From Prevotella sp. UBA3675 (lineage in GTDB: Bacteria; Bacteroidota; Bacteroidia; Bacteroidales; Bacteroidaceae): 26,591 nucleotides of DNA. The notes under the pieces were generated by a model. It was not told the DNA's origin and searched no databases. It saw only the letters and a list, made by a program, of their open reading frames with translations. This document shows positions 16,055 to 23,523 of this stretch, one piece after another. The position numbers and the translations under genes were made by a program. Within the stretch, counting starts at the first letter, position 1. Each line of letters opens with the position of its first letter. The stretch is taken from the NCBI GenBank assembly GCA_002372235.1, contig DFJI01000022.1, positions 51,685-78,275 of the forward strand, read 5' to 3'.

Positions 16055-17519
16055 CATTGTCGAATCGGTTACGCTTTGAGTATGGTTTCTTGCCACCGCT
16101 GCGGTCGAATCGCTCGTGTCCGCCACGGTTCTTGCCTTTCGAGAACTTGCGCTCACCGCGCTCGCCGCGCTCATTGCGTTCGCTGCGCTTGTTGCGCTCA
16201 TTGCGCTTGTCGGAGCGGAAGTCGTGCTTGTGGAAGGTGAAGGAGCGAATGTCGTTCTCCTCGTTCTCCTCCTGCTCGTCGATGCGCTGCTTGAACTCGC
16301 GTTCCTTCTTGAATCGGTGCTTCTCGCTCATCTGGCGCTTCTCCTCCTCGGTCTTCACCACGCCGCCTTTGCTGCGGAACTGTTTCAGCTTGCCGTCGAA
16401 CATCTGGTACTTGCGGAACTCGCACTCCAACGAGCCGTTATAGACGGGAATCTTGATGCTGGGCTTCAGCCCGATTTGCTCGAAGCACTCCTCACGGTAG
16501 CTCAGTATCCAGGCATCGCAGCCCATGAACTGATGCTTCAGTCGCTCGCCTATCATGCGGTAGGTCTCCAGCAGGTTGGGAGTGGAGATGCGCTCGCCGT
16601 AGGGCGGATTGGTCACGAGGATGCTCTTCTCTTGTGGTTGCGTGAAGTTCTTGAAGTCCTGCTGCTCCACGGTGATGTCGGCAGTCAGTCCGGCGGCCTT
16701 GGCATTCAGGCGAGCCGTGTTCACGGCTTTCATGTCGATGTCGTAGCCATAGATGTGATGATGGAACTCGCGCTCCTGTGAGTCGTCATTGTAGATGCGG
16801 TCGAACAAGTCGGCATCGAAGTCGGCCCACTTCTCGAACGCATATTCTTTGCGGAACAAGCCCGGAGCCATGTTGCGGGCTATGAGGGCAGCCTCTACGA
16901 GCAGTGTACCGCTACCGCACATGGGGTCGATGAAGTCGGTCTCGCCCTTCCATCCCGTCATGAGAATCATGCCGGCGGCCAGCACCTCGTTGAGTGGAGC
17001 CTCTACGCTTTCCTGTCTGTAGCCACGGCGGTGCAGACTCTCACCGCTGGAGTCGAGACACAGCGTGCAGTCGGCCTCGGCAATGTGTATGTGAAGCCTC
17101 AAGTCGGGATTAGCCACCGAGATGTTCGGACGGCTGCCTGTGCGCTCGCGGAACTGGTCCACGATGGCATCCTTCACTTTGTAGCTTACGAACTTGGAGT
17201 GGCGGAACTCTTCAGAGAACACCACGGCATCGACAGCAAACGTGTGTTCGTTGTCGAGATATTCACTCCAGTCTATCTTCTTGATTTCTTCGTAAACGTC
17301 GTCGGCACTATTGGCCTTGAAGCGGGCAATAGGCTTCAGAATCTTGATGGCAGTGTGGAGCGAGAAGTTTGCGCGGTACATCATTTCCTTGTCACCCACA
17401 AACGACACCATTCGTCTGCCTATTTGCACATTGTTAGCCCCTAACTGTGTCAGTTCTTTCGCCAGCACAGGTTCCAGTCCCATGAACGTTTTGGCGATTA
17501 GTTCAAATTCTTTTTCCAT
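16044..17519 (-). CDS. rlmL: 23S rRNA guanine methyltransferase, RlmL-like (THUMP + MTase)
   Basis: 491 residues. A THUMP RNA-binding domain covers about residues 45-160, followed by a Rossmann methyltransferase with DPMCGSGT (198-205, SAM binding) and NPPYGER (304-310, the NPPY motif for amino-group methylation). It corresponds to the N-terminal half of E. coli RlmKL, which makes m2G2445 in 23S rRNA. From about residue 395 the C-terminus becomes a low-complexity Lys/Arg/Glu/Asn tail with repeats like RNER and GER, probably disordered and RNA-binding; the DNA there (16130-16220) is a degenerate short repeat. It is the first gene of the operon and has a strong promoter 24 nt upstream. It overlaps ptpA by 11 nt. 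Confidence 0.9.
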   Translation of the reverse strand: MEKEFELIAKTFMGLEPVLAKELTQLGANNVQIGRRMVSFVGDKEMMYRANFSLHTAIKILKPIARFKANSADDVYEEIKKIDWSEYLDNEHTFAVDAVVFSEEFRHSKFVSYKVKDAIVDQFRERTGSRPNISVANPDLRLHIHIAEADCTLCLDSSGESLHRRGYRQESVEAPLNEVLAAGMILMTGWKGETDFIDPMCGSGTLLVEAALIARNMAPGLFRKEYAFEKWADFDADLFDRIYNDDSQEREFHHHIYGYDIDMKAVNTARLNAKAAGLTADITVEQQDFKNFTQPQEKSILVTNPPYGERISTPNLLETYRMIGERLKHQFMGCDAWILSYREECFEQIGLKPSIKIPVYNGSLECEFRKYQMFDGKLKQFRSKGGVVKTEEEKRQMSEKHRFKKEREFKQRIDEQEENEENDIRSFTFHKHDFRSDKRNERNKRSERNERGERGERKFSKGKNRGGHERFDRSGGKKPYSKRNRFDNDED

Positions 17520-17542
17520 TGATGAATATGAGATTTCGACTG

Positions 17543-17573
17543 CAAAGTTACGTGAAAAGATATGAATTACAAA
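17543..17573 (-). promoter_or_regulatory. promoter of the rlmL-ptpA-purD operon
   Basis: On the minus strand TTTG (17570-17573) is followed after 19 bp by TAACTTTG (17543-17550), a full Bacteroidetes -33/-7 promoter. Transcription would begin near 17536, giving a short leader before ATG 17519. It is divergent from the histidine kinase promoter within a 165-bp shared intergenic region. Confidence 0.75.
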
Positions 17574-17646
17574 AATAATTGTGCCCGAATCAATGATTTT
17601 TGCAAAAAAAATTGACCAGTCTCAGATGCAATTCGTATTTATTTCG

Positions 17647-17654
17647 TATTTTTG
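17647..17654 (+). promoter_or_regulatory. -7 element for the histidine kinase gene
   Basis: TATTTTTG matches TAnnTTTG and lies 30 nt before ATG 17685. No TTG is found at the usual -33 distance, so the promoter may be weak or activator dependent. Confidence 0.5.
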
Positions 17655-17684
17655 CAGCCAAATCATGACTAACCTATAACTATT

Positions 17685-18944
17685 ATGATCGAAATCCTGC
17701 TTTATTCGAGCACACAGTCAAATCTCTCCAACATTCTTGTCTGGGTGCTGCTCTCTGTTCTCCTCTTTATTCTGGTTGGCATGATTTTCTGGCAGAGGCG
17801 TACAGGGAAAGACTTGGCTGACGAGCTGGCTGAACTCGACAAAGTGGAGAAAAACAATGTGCAGAATGAGTTTGTGTTGAAGGCCCTCGGCGTTGCTACG
17901 TGGCACATGGATGTGGCCACGATGAACATAGTTTATGACCAGGACTTCCGCATGAGAAGCGATGGCTGGATTACCGATGCGTCAGATGCTGACGGCCATT
18001 TTGACAAAGGCTTGTCTATGTTGCAGGAGCAGGATGCCGAGCGGATAGCCAAGTCAATGCAGGCTCTTTGCGAGGGTAAGACCGATTTGTATCATGAGGA
18101 GTACCGGGTGATGATTCCCGACACCAACCGTTTCTTCTGGGAGGAATCCTATGCCACGGTGGCTGAACACAATGTGGACGGCTCTCCCAAAGTGATTGTG
18201 GGAACCTCGAAGCACATTGATGATCGCAAGGAGATGGAAGATGCTTTGAAGGATGCCCGCTTCAAGGCTGAGGAGAGCGACCGTCTGAAGACGGCTTTCC
18301 TGGCTAATATGAGCCACGAGATTCGCACACCGCTCAATGCCATTGTGGGATTCACCAGTGTCATTGCCGACGTTCAGCAGGAAGAAGAGCGCAAGCAATT
18401 ACTCGACCTTATCCATGAGAACACGCAGAAACTGTTGCGCATCGTCGATGATGTCGTAGCCATATCGAAGATTGAGGCCGGACAGGAGGAAGCCGTCATG
18501 TTGCAGTTCGACTTGGTGCAGATATTGAACGAGGTAGTGGGGCGCTTTGCCGACAAAGTGAAAGACGGCGTGAGCCTGACCACCAGTTATGCCAGCGAGT
18601 CACAACTGGTGACTACCGACTTGAACCGCGTGCAGGAAATCATGCGCCATCTCCTCTCAAACGCGGTGAAGTTCACCGACCGTGGCAGCATCGTCGTCGG
18701 GTTCGGCGAGCCTCATGATGACCGCATCAAGGTATGGGTGCGCGACACGGGCAAAGGCATTGCCACCGAATATCAGAAGCGTGTGTTCGAGCGCTTCTTC
18801 AAGGTCGATGAGTTCATTCCTGGCGCTGGCCTTGGCCTCAGCACGTGCAGCACAATGGCTTACAGCATAGGTGGCGATGTCACAGTAGAATCGAAGCTGG
18901 GCGAAGGCTCTACGTTCACATTTGAGTTCCCCGTTGGGAACTGA
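17685..18944 (+). CDS. Membrane-anchored PAS sensor histidine kinase
   Basis: 419 residues. One N-terminal membrane helix (about residues 17-37) is followed by a short coiled segment, a PAS-like domain (about 62-180), then HisKA with the H-box FLANMSHEIRTPLNAIVGF (phospho-acceptor His211). The HATPase domain has N-box HLLSNAVKFT, G1 DTGKGIA, F-box FERFFKVDEF and G2 GAGLGLSTCSTMAYSIGG. There is almost no periplasmic sensor, so the signal is probably cytoplasmic or sensed through the PAS domain. No receiver domain is fused and no response regulator gene is nearby, so it is an orphan whose partner cannot be named. Its 3' end forms half of a terminator-like stem. It is divergent from rlmL and convergent with clpB. 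Confidence 0.92.
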   Translation: MIEILLYSSTQSNLSNILVWVLLSVLLFILVGMIFWQRRTGKDLADELAELDKVEKNNVQNEFVLKALGVATWHMDVATMNIVYDQDFRMRSDGWITDASDADGHFDKGLSMLQEQDAERIAKSMQALCEGKTDLYHEEYRVMIPDTNRFFWEESYATVAEHNVDGSPKVIVGTSKHIDDRKEMEDALKDARFKAEESDRLKTAFLANMSHEIRTPLNAIVGFTSVIADVQQEEERKQLLDLIHENTQKLLRIVDDVVAISKIEAGQEEAVMLQFDLVQILNEVVGRFADKVKDGVSLTTSYASESQLVTTDLNRVQEIMRHLLSNAVKFTDRGSIVVGFGEPHDDRIKVWVRDTGKGIATEYQKRVFERFFKVDEFIPGAGLGLSTCSTMAYSIGGDVTVESKLGEGSTFTFEFPVGN

Positions 18945-18976
18945 ACGCAGGCACTTCGCCCAGCTTCATGCTTTTT
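18893..18976 (+). terminator. nested hairpin terminator overlapping the 3' end of the kinase gene
   Basis: GAAGCTGGGCGAAG (18893-18906, inside the coding sequence) is perfectly complementary to CTTCGCCCAGCTTC (18954-18967, after the stop). Between them AGTTCCC (18925-18931) pairs with GGGAACT (18936-18942) across a 4-nt loop. The outer stem is followed closely by six T residues (18971-18976). This fits an intrinsic terminator for the kinase transcript; on the minus strand there is no T-run after the stem for clpB. Confidence 0.65.
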
Positions 18977-18992
18977 TAAAGAAATCCTTATC

Positions 18993-21521
18993 TTAGTTTC
19001 TGAACACCAGTCCTTCACCGAACTCGTCGATGATGATGGGCTTGTCGCGCTTCACCTCGTCGGCCAGCAGTCGTTTCGACAGCTCGTTGAGCACATACTG
19101 CTGTATGGCTCGCTTTACGGGACGGGCACCCATGTCGGGATCGTAGCCCTCGTGGGCCAGCCACTTCACGGCGTGGTCGGTGGCTTCGAGTTGGAAGCCC
19201 TGCGGCTCCAGCATCTTCTTCACGCGGGAGAGCTGCAGGCGCACCACCTGTGCAATCTCGTCTTCCGACAGCTGTTGGAAAGTGATGATCTCGTCAATAC
19301 GGTTCAGGAACTCCGGGCGCATGGTCAGTCGCAACTGCTCGCGCGTAGCGTTCGAGGTCATGATGATGATAGTGTTCTTGAAGTCGGCTGTGCGCCCTTT
19401 GTTGTCGGTGAGCCGTCCGTCGTCGAGCACCTGCAGCAGGATGTTGAACACATCCGGGTGAGCCTTCTCAATCTCGTCGAACAGCAGCACGGAGTAGGGC
19501 TTGCGGCGCACGGCTTCGGTCAGTTGTCCGCCCTCGTCGTAACCCACGTAGCCCGGAGGCGCACCAATCAGTCGGCTCACGGTGTGCTTCTCCTGATACT
19601 CCGACATGTCTATTCGGGTCATCATCTGCTCGTCGTTGAACAGATATTCAGCCAGTGCCTTGGCCAGCTCCGTCTTACCCACGCCTGTGGTGCCGAGGAA
19701 GATGAACGAGGCGATAGGCCGTTTGGGGTCTTGCAGTCCGGCACGCGAACGGCGCACGGCATCTGAGACGGCGGTGATGGCCTCGTTCTGCCCAATCACA
19801 CGCTTGTGCAGCTCGTCCTCCAGATGGAGCAGTTTCTCGCGCTCGCTCTGCATCATGCGCGTCACGGGTATGCCCGTCCAGCGGCTCACCACCTCGGCTA
19901 TGTCGTCGGCAGTCACCTCTTCGCGGACGCTTCGGTTCGAGAATTGCGAGTTGAGGATAGCGTGTTGTTTGGCGATGTCGTCCTCCAGCGCCTTCAGCTT
20001 CGAGTAGCGAATCTCGGCCACGCGGCCATAGTCGCCTTCGCGTTCGGCCCGTTCGGCCTCTAAGCGCAGGCTCTCAATCTCCTGCTTGTCCTGCTGAATC
20101 TTGTTGATGAGCTGGCGTTCGCCCTCCCACTTAGCGCGGAACTGCGATTCTTGCTCCTTCAGCTCGGCAATGTCCTTGTCCAGCTGAGTGAGTTTGTCGG
20201 AGTTCTCGGAGGATTCGGAGTTCTCTGAGAGCTCTCTTGAGATGGCCGACCGCTCTATCTCGAGCTGAGCCAGTCGGCGCGTGATCTCGTCGAGTTCCTC
20301 AGGCACCGAGTCGCGCTCCATGCGCAGCTTGGCGGCAGCCTCGTCCATCAGGTCGATGGCCTTGTCGGGCAGGAAGCGCTCCGAGATGTAGCGCTCTGAG
20401 AGCTGTACGGCGGCGATACAGGCATCGTCCTGAATACGCACCTTGTGGTGGTTCTCGTAGCGCTCCTTCAGTCCTCTTAATATAGAGATGGCTGAGAGCT
20501 CGTCGGGTTCATCGACCATCACCGTCTGGAAGCGTCGCTCCAGTGCCTTGTCCTTCTCGAAGTACTTCTGATACTCGTTCAGCGTGGTGGCACCGATGGC
20601 ACGCAGCTCGCCACGGGCCAGTGCCGGCTTCAGAATGTTGGCGGCATCCATAGCCCCCTCGCCACCGCCGGCTCCCACCAGCGTGTGAATCTCGTCGATG
20701 AACAGGATGATACGCCCGTCGCTCTGCGTCACCTCGTTGATGACACTCTTCAGTCGCTCCTCGAACTCGCCCTTGTATTTGGCACCAGCCACCAGTGCGC
20801 CCATGTCGAGTGAGAACAGCTGCTTGTCCTTCAGGTTCTCGGGCACGTCGCCACGCACGATACGTCCGGCCAGTCCCTCCACGATGGCGGTCTTACCCGT
20901 ACCGGGCTCACCTATCAGGATAGGATTGTTCTTTGTTCGGCGGCTCAGGATTTGCAGCACGCGGCGAATCTCGTCGTCACGGCCTATCACGGGGTCGAGC
21001 TTGCCTTGTCGGGCCAGGTCAACGAGGTTCTTGGCATACTTCTCCAACGACTGATAGTTGTCGTCGGCGCTCTGCGACTGCACCTTCTGTCCGCGACGCA
21101 GTTCCAGGATGGCCTGTCGCATGTCCTTTTCCGTGGCTCCGGCATCCTTTAGAATGCGGCTCACGGTAGAGCTGACCGTTAGGAGAGCCAATAGAATTGG
21201 CTCGCAAGAAACGTATTCGTCGCCCATCTCCTTCGACAGGTCTTCGGCCTTCATGAGCACCTTGTTGGTGTCGCTGCTCAAGTAGGGCTCACCGCCTTGC
21301 ACGCGAGCCAGATGTTGCATCTCGCCGCGAGCCAGCATCTCTATCTGCTGGGCGTTCATACCTAATTTTTGGAAGATGAACGTGCACACGTCCTTGGCCT
21401 TGTCCATCAGTCCCATGAGCAGGTGTACCGGCTCAATGGTCTGTTGTCCGTTGCGCTGTGCCGTCTGCACGGCAGCCTGCACCACCTCTTGTGCTTTGAT
21501 TGTAAACTTGTCTAATGTCAT
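18993..21521 (-). CDS. clpB: ClpB disaggregase chaperone (Hsp100)
   Basis: 842 residues. An N-terminal Clp repeat domain (1-145) is followed by AAA1 with Walker A GEPGTGKT (204-211) and Walker B FIDEIHTLVGAG, the M-domain coiled coil, then AAA2 with Walker A GTTGVGKT (610-617), Walker B LLFDE (680-684) and RPEFLNR (735-741). It works with DnaK to pull apart aggregated proteins. Two oddities are visible. Between sensor TSN (722-724) and RPEFLNR only 10 residues remain, against about 30 in E. coli ClpB, which accounts for the short total length. The M domain also carries a Ser/Glu-rich insert (SENSESSENSDK). The start ATG 21521 is fixed by a strong Shine-Dalgarno and by MTLDKFTIKAQE, usual for the family. 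An in-frame 63-codon extension upstream is not expected to be translated. Confidence 0.95.
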   Translation of the reverse strand: MTLDKFTIKAQEVVQAAVQTAQRNGQQTIEPVHLLMGLMDKAKDVCTFIFQKLGMNAQQIEMLARGEMQHLARVQGGEPYLSSDTNKVLMKAEDLSKEMGDEYVSCEPILLALLTVSSTVSRILKDAGATEKDMRQAILELRRGQKVQSQSADDNYQSLEKYAKNLVDLARQGKLDPVIGRDDEIRRVLQILSRRTKNNPILIGEPGTGKTAIVEGLAGRIVRGDVPENLKDKQLFSLDMGALVAGAKYKGEFEERLKSVINEVTQSDGRIILFIDEIHTLVGAGGGEGAMDAANILKPALARGELRAIGATTLNEYQKYFEKDKALERRFQTVMVDEPDELSAISILRGLKERYENHHKVRIQDDACIAAVQLSERYISERFLPDKAIDLMDEAAAKLRMERDSVPEELDEITRRLAQLEIERSAISRELSENSESSENSDKLTQLDKDIAELKEQESQFRAKWEGERQLINKIQQDKQEIESLRLEAERAEREGDYGRVAEIRYSKLKALEDDIAKQHAILNSQFSNRSVREEVTADDIAEVVSRWTGIPVTRMMQSEREKLLHLEDELHKRVIGQNEAITAVSDAVRRSRAGLQDPKRPIASFIFLGTTGVGKTELAKALAEYLFNDEQMMTRIDMSEYQEKHTVSRLIGAPPGYVGYDEGGQLTEAVRRKPYSVLLFDEIEKAHPDVFNILLQVLDDGRLTDNKGRTADFKNTIIIMTSNATREQLRLTMRPEFLNRIDEIITFQQLSEDEIAQVVRLQLSRVKKMLEPQGFQLEATDHAVKWLAHEGYDPDMGARPVKRAIQQYVLNELSKRLLADEVKRDKPIIIDEFGEGLVFRN

Positions 21522-21527
21522 AATCGT

Positions 21528-21534
21528 CTCCTTT
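21528..21534 (-). promoter_or_regulatory. Shine-Dalgarno site that sets the clpB start
   Basis: The minus strand reads AAAGGAG, six nucleotides before ATG 21521. A canonical site is uncommon in this phylum, where most genes here lack one, and it decides between ATG 21521 and the in-frame ATGs further upstream. Confidence 0.7.
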
Positions 21535-21755
21535 CTTTTTTGTCGTTTTGCTAATGGACTTTCAAAAAACATGCCCATCACGGGGAAGAGACAAAAAGGC
21601 AGAAGGAGCAGACAGAATGACAGTGCAATCATCTCCATCGTGCAGGAGGACTGTGGCGATGTGATGGCAAACAGTTCGTTCAGGAAAGTACTTTTCCGAC
21701 TCGTAGCCATACAGAATGAAAGGGTTGTTCACCATACGCTTTGTTCTTTTGTCTG

Positions 21756-21763
21756 CAAAGACA
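21756..21763 (-). promoter_or_regulatory. possible -7 element for clpB
   Basis: The minus strand reads TGTCTTTG, one base off TAnnTTTG. It would give a leader of about 230 nt. No -33 match is visible; the place is occupied by an AT-rich repeat. Another sigma factor could be used for this heat-shock gene. Confidence 0.35.
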
Positions 21764-21774
21764 ATTATTATCTC

Positions 21775-21819
21775 ATGATTATCATGGTATAATAATCATA
21801 ATATATAATAATCATAATA
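21775..21819. repeat. AT-rich tandem and inverted repeat upstream of clpB
   Basis: A perfect 16-bp tandem duplication TATAATAATCATAATA occupies 21788-21803 and 21804-21819. ATGATTAT (21775-21782) is the reverse complement of ATAATCAT found in each copy (21792-21799, 21808-21815). The cluster lies directly upstream of the possible clpB -7 element and could be an operator or a bent upstream element. Confidence 0.55.
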
Positions 21820-22002
21820 TAATAATCTTTAACCATTCCCGGCATGACCATTCGTCGATTATTGATCTCTTATCTTGATTAGCTGCTGATAAATCGATCG
21901 AAAATAATTGTCGCAACAGCGGAGTTTAGGAGAAGACGCATCGTTTCGCCTGCCACCGATAAAATGAGAATGGCTTACGTGAATTAAAGGGGGACTGGAC
22001 TG
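21820..22002. other. intergenic, no gene seen
   Basis: The stretch between the AT-rich repeat and the hepT stop codon holds no convincing gene, RNA or terminator. Together with the clpB leader it makes a 480-bp gap between clpB and hepT. Confidence 0.4.
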
Positions 22003-22509
22003 TTATAATGCCTCGATTTCCTCTGCCGTCAGTCCTGTAATCTCTGCTATGTCCTGAGTGGCATAACCCTTGGCTTTCATCTTTCGTGCAGAATCTACTG
22101 CTTGCTTATATGCGGCATTGTCTATTTCTGAATATGAATCTTCGCCTTTCTGCCATTCCTCCCAGTCTGTGTCGGAAATATAGCGCAGCACTTGCTCACA
22201 TAAGGGCTGTATGTCGTTCGTAGCAGTCTGCCAGAGGTCTGCATCGGAAACTTGGGCATAACCGTGAACCAGCACATTACGCATGCTGACAATCTGTCGC
22301 CAAGGAAGTTCTGCGTGGGTCTCGCGGAAATGGCGGGTCAGCATATTGGCTGCCTCGCCAATGACCTCTATGTTCTTCATCACGGAGTAATAGATACGTA
22401 TGTCTTTTGTGAACTCTTCGTATGAAATGCCGCTGATGATGACCTCTACGTTCTGAGCATACTTCACAATGTCCTCCAGACGGCCACGGTCTCTACTATG
22501 CTCTCTCAT
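22003..22509 (-). CDS. hepT: HepT-like HEPN toxin with extra C-terminal helical tail
   Basis: 168 residues. The first 115 are a HEPN/DUF86 domain with the catalytic RNase motif R-x4-H-x-Y as RNVLVHGY (Arg77, His82, Tyr84). Such toxins cleave RNA and are silenced by their MNT nucleotidyltransferase partner, which adds AMP to the motif Tyr. Residues 131-168 (AYKQAVDSARKMKAKGYATQ, then DIAEITGLTAEEIEAL) form an added tail not part of the minimal domain; it resembles the C-terminal tail common in Bacteroidetes Rpn/PD-(D/E)XK transposase-type proteins. The ATG lies within the end of the antitoxin gene (14-nt overlap), the usual antitoxin-first arrangement. The motif is intact, so activity is plausible. 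Confidence 0.88.
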   Translation of the reverse strand: MREHSRDRGRLEDIVKYAQNVEVIISGISYEEFTKDIRIYYSVMKNIEVIGEAANMLTRHFRETHAELPWRQIVSMRNVLVHGYAQVSDADLWQTATNDIQPLCEQVLRYISDTDWEEWQKGEDSYSEIDNAAYKQAVDSARKMKAKGYATQDIAEITGLTAEEIEAL

Positions 22510-22792
22510 AAATAAGCCTCTTGTCTTTGTTTACGCTATCAACTGCCCACGAACGGAGCATACCATCCTCCACCAGGTCAACCTCACAGTTAAGCAAGTC
22601 CTCTAGGTCAACTTTCATTCCAGCAATCTTCAGCAATCCGATAGGTTGCTGGCGGTCGTACTGCACCAGAATGTCAACATCGCTCCAAGGTCTCTGCTCG
22701 CCGCGTGAATACGAGCCGAAAAGCCAAGCCTTCAGAACGGGCTGTGTCTTGAAGTAGTCGGCTATTGTCTTCTGTATTGCTTGGGTGGTCAT
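22496..22792 (-). CDS. mntA: MntA-like nucleotidyltransferase antitoxin
   Basis: 98 residues, minimal nucleotidyltransferase. The signature runs from FGSYSRGEQ (residues 25-33) to SDVDILV (37-43), giving Gly26-Ser27 and the metal-binding Asp38 and Asp40, with a third acidic residue at Asp72 (CEVDLVED). In characterised MntA-HepT pairs this enzyme AMPylates the toxin at its RX4HXY Tyr and neutralises it. It is the first gene of the two-gene operon and has its own promoter about 27 nt upstream. Start ATG 22792 (MTTQAIQKTIADYF) is the only reasonable one. Confidence 0.9.
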   Translation of the reverse strand: MTTQAIQKTIADYFKTQPVLKAWLFGSYSRGEQRPWSDVDILVQYDRQQPIGLLKIAGMKVDLEDLLNCEVDLVEDGMLRSWAVDSVNKDKRLIYERA

Positions 22793-22818
22793 AAGCGTAT
22801 CATTTTAGAAACTGGCAA

Positions 22819-22850
22819 CAAAGTTACGGAAAAATGAAAGAAAAGCCAAA
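22819..22850 (-). promoter_or_regulatory. promoter of mntA-hepT
   Basis: On the minus strand TTTG (22847-22850) is followed after 20 bp by TAACTTTG (22819-22826), a full match to the Bacteroidetes promoter. Transcription would begin near 22812. No palindrome overlaps it. Confidence 0.75.
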
Positions 22851-23000
22851 TATATTTTGAGATTTTTCGAGTGCCAAGTAGCATTATAGAGTTAGTGCCA
22901 AGCAACTTCGGCAAAGACACAGTTACGTAAAAAAAACATCAATTTGTGCCCTTTTTGCGCCAAAAATCTAAATAGTAGGCTCTTATTTAGACAAATGATT

Positions 23001-23063
23001 CGCCAAAACTCGCGCGAAAATCAGCAAGTGGCCGCTCGCTTTCAAATTTGCGAGTTTTGGGCG
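23001..23063. other. inverted repeat in mntA-frr intergenic region
   Basis: CCAAAACTCGC (23003-23013) is the reverse complement of GCGAGTTTTGG (23050-23060); two more pairs form outside with one bulged base. The loop is 36 nt. It is not followed by a T-run, so it is not an obvious terminator; it may be part of a dispersed intergenic repeat. Confidence 0.5.
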
Positions 23064-23136
23064 TTTTGTAACTTGTTGTGGCACAGGGTGATACAAAACG
23101 GTGGTTTCGTAAGTGCTTCTGAATCAGTGGTTTTCG

Positions 23137-23334
23137 GCGATTTAGACGATGCCAGCGTGCTGTTTGGGATAGATGGTGACGCGATTTAGGATGGATCATG
23201 AAGTGATATAGCCTAAATCGCAACGTGACGTTTCCTAAATCGCTTCGTGATTTTGGCGAAAAGATGCCGTGGTTTAGCCGACAAAGGGATGTGAGATATC
23301 GTCGGATTGCAGCGGTTTAGCGAAAATAGGAGCG
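23137..23334. repeat. 22-bp-phased degenerate tandem array 2 (9 units)
   Basis: Nine consecutive 22-bp blocks starting at 23137, 23159, 23181, 23203, 23225, 23247, 23269, 23291 and 23313 begin with words such as GCGATTTAG, GTGATATAG, GTGATTTTGG, GTGGTTTAG. The consensus is close to that of the array at 2800-3063. The blocks are more diverged here. GCGATTTAGG (23181-23190) and CCTAAATCGC (23212-23221 and 23234-23243) are reverse complements, so neighbouring units can also fold. It ends about 190 bp before the frr promoter. Confidence 0.65.
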
Positions 23335-23523
23335 CCAAAAGGGTGAATAATTAGACAGAAAGAACAGAAAGTGTATAAAAAGAAATGCGGATTCGGACTT
23401 TGGAACCGTTGCAAAGGGACGGTTTTTCTCTAAAACGAGATTTTAGTTTGTCTTGATTTTGGAAAACTTATTTAGAATCTTGCAGACTTTCTTTGCGCGT
23501 ATCGTGAAAAAAACAGTCAAATC

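Larger units (their letters stand above)
22851..23523. other. long AT-rich intergenic region without a convincing gene
   Basis: Between the mntA promoter and the frr promoter no reading frame looks like a gene. Frames of about 80 codons on either strand (22944-23189, 22987-23223) overlap each other and the repeats. The region holds an inverted repeat near 23001-23063 and the second 22-bp-phased array, and otherwise nothing I can name. Confidence 0.5.

Noticed and set aside
16055..16201. N-terminal extension of the ptpA frame into rlmL
   Set aside because: The Ser/Ala-rich extension is the out-of-frame reading of the repetitive rlmL tail; the signal peptide begins at ATG 16054 or 16057.
22869..22904. 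Direct repeat GTGCCAAG spaced 24 bp
   Set aside because: Only two short copies, out of the 22-bp register; chance is sufficient.
22944..23223. Two overlapping frames of about 80 codons on opposite strands
   Set aside because: No promoter, no recognised domain, and they cross an inverted repeat and the second array.
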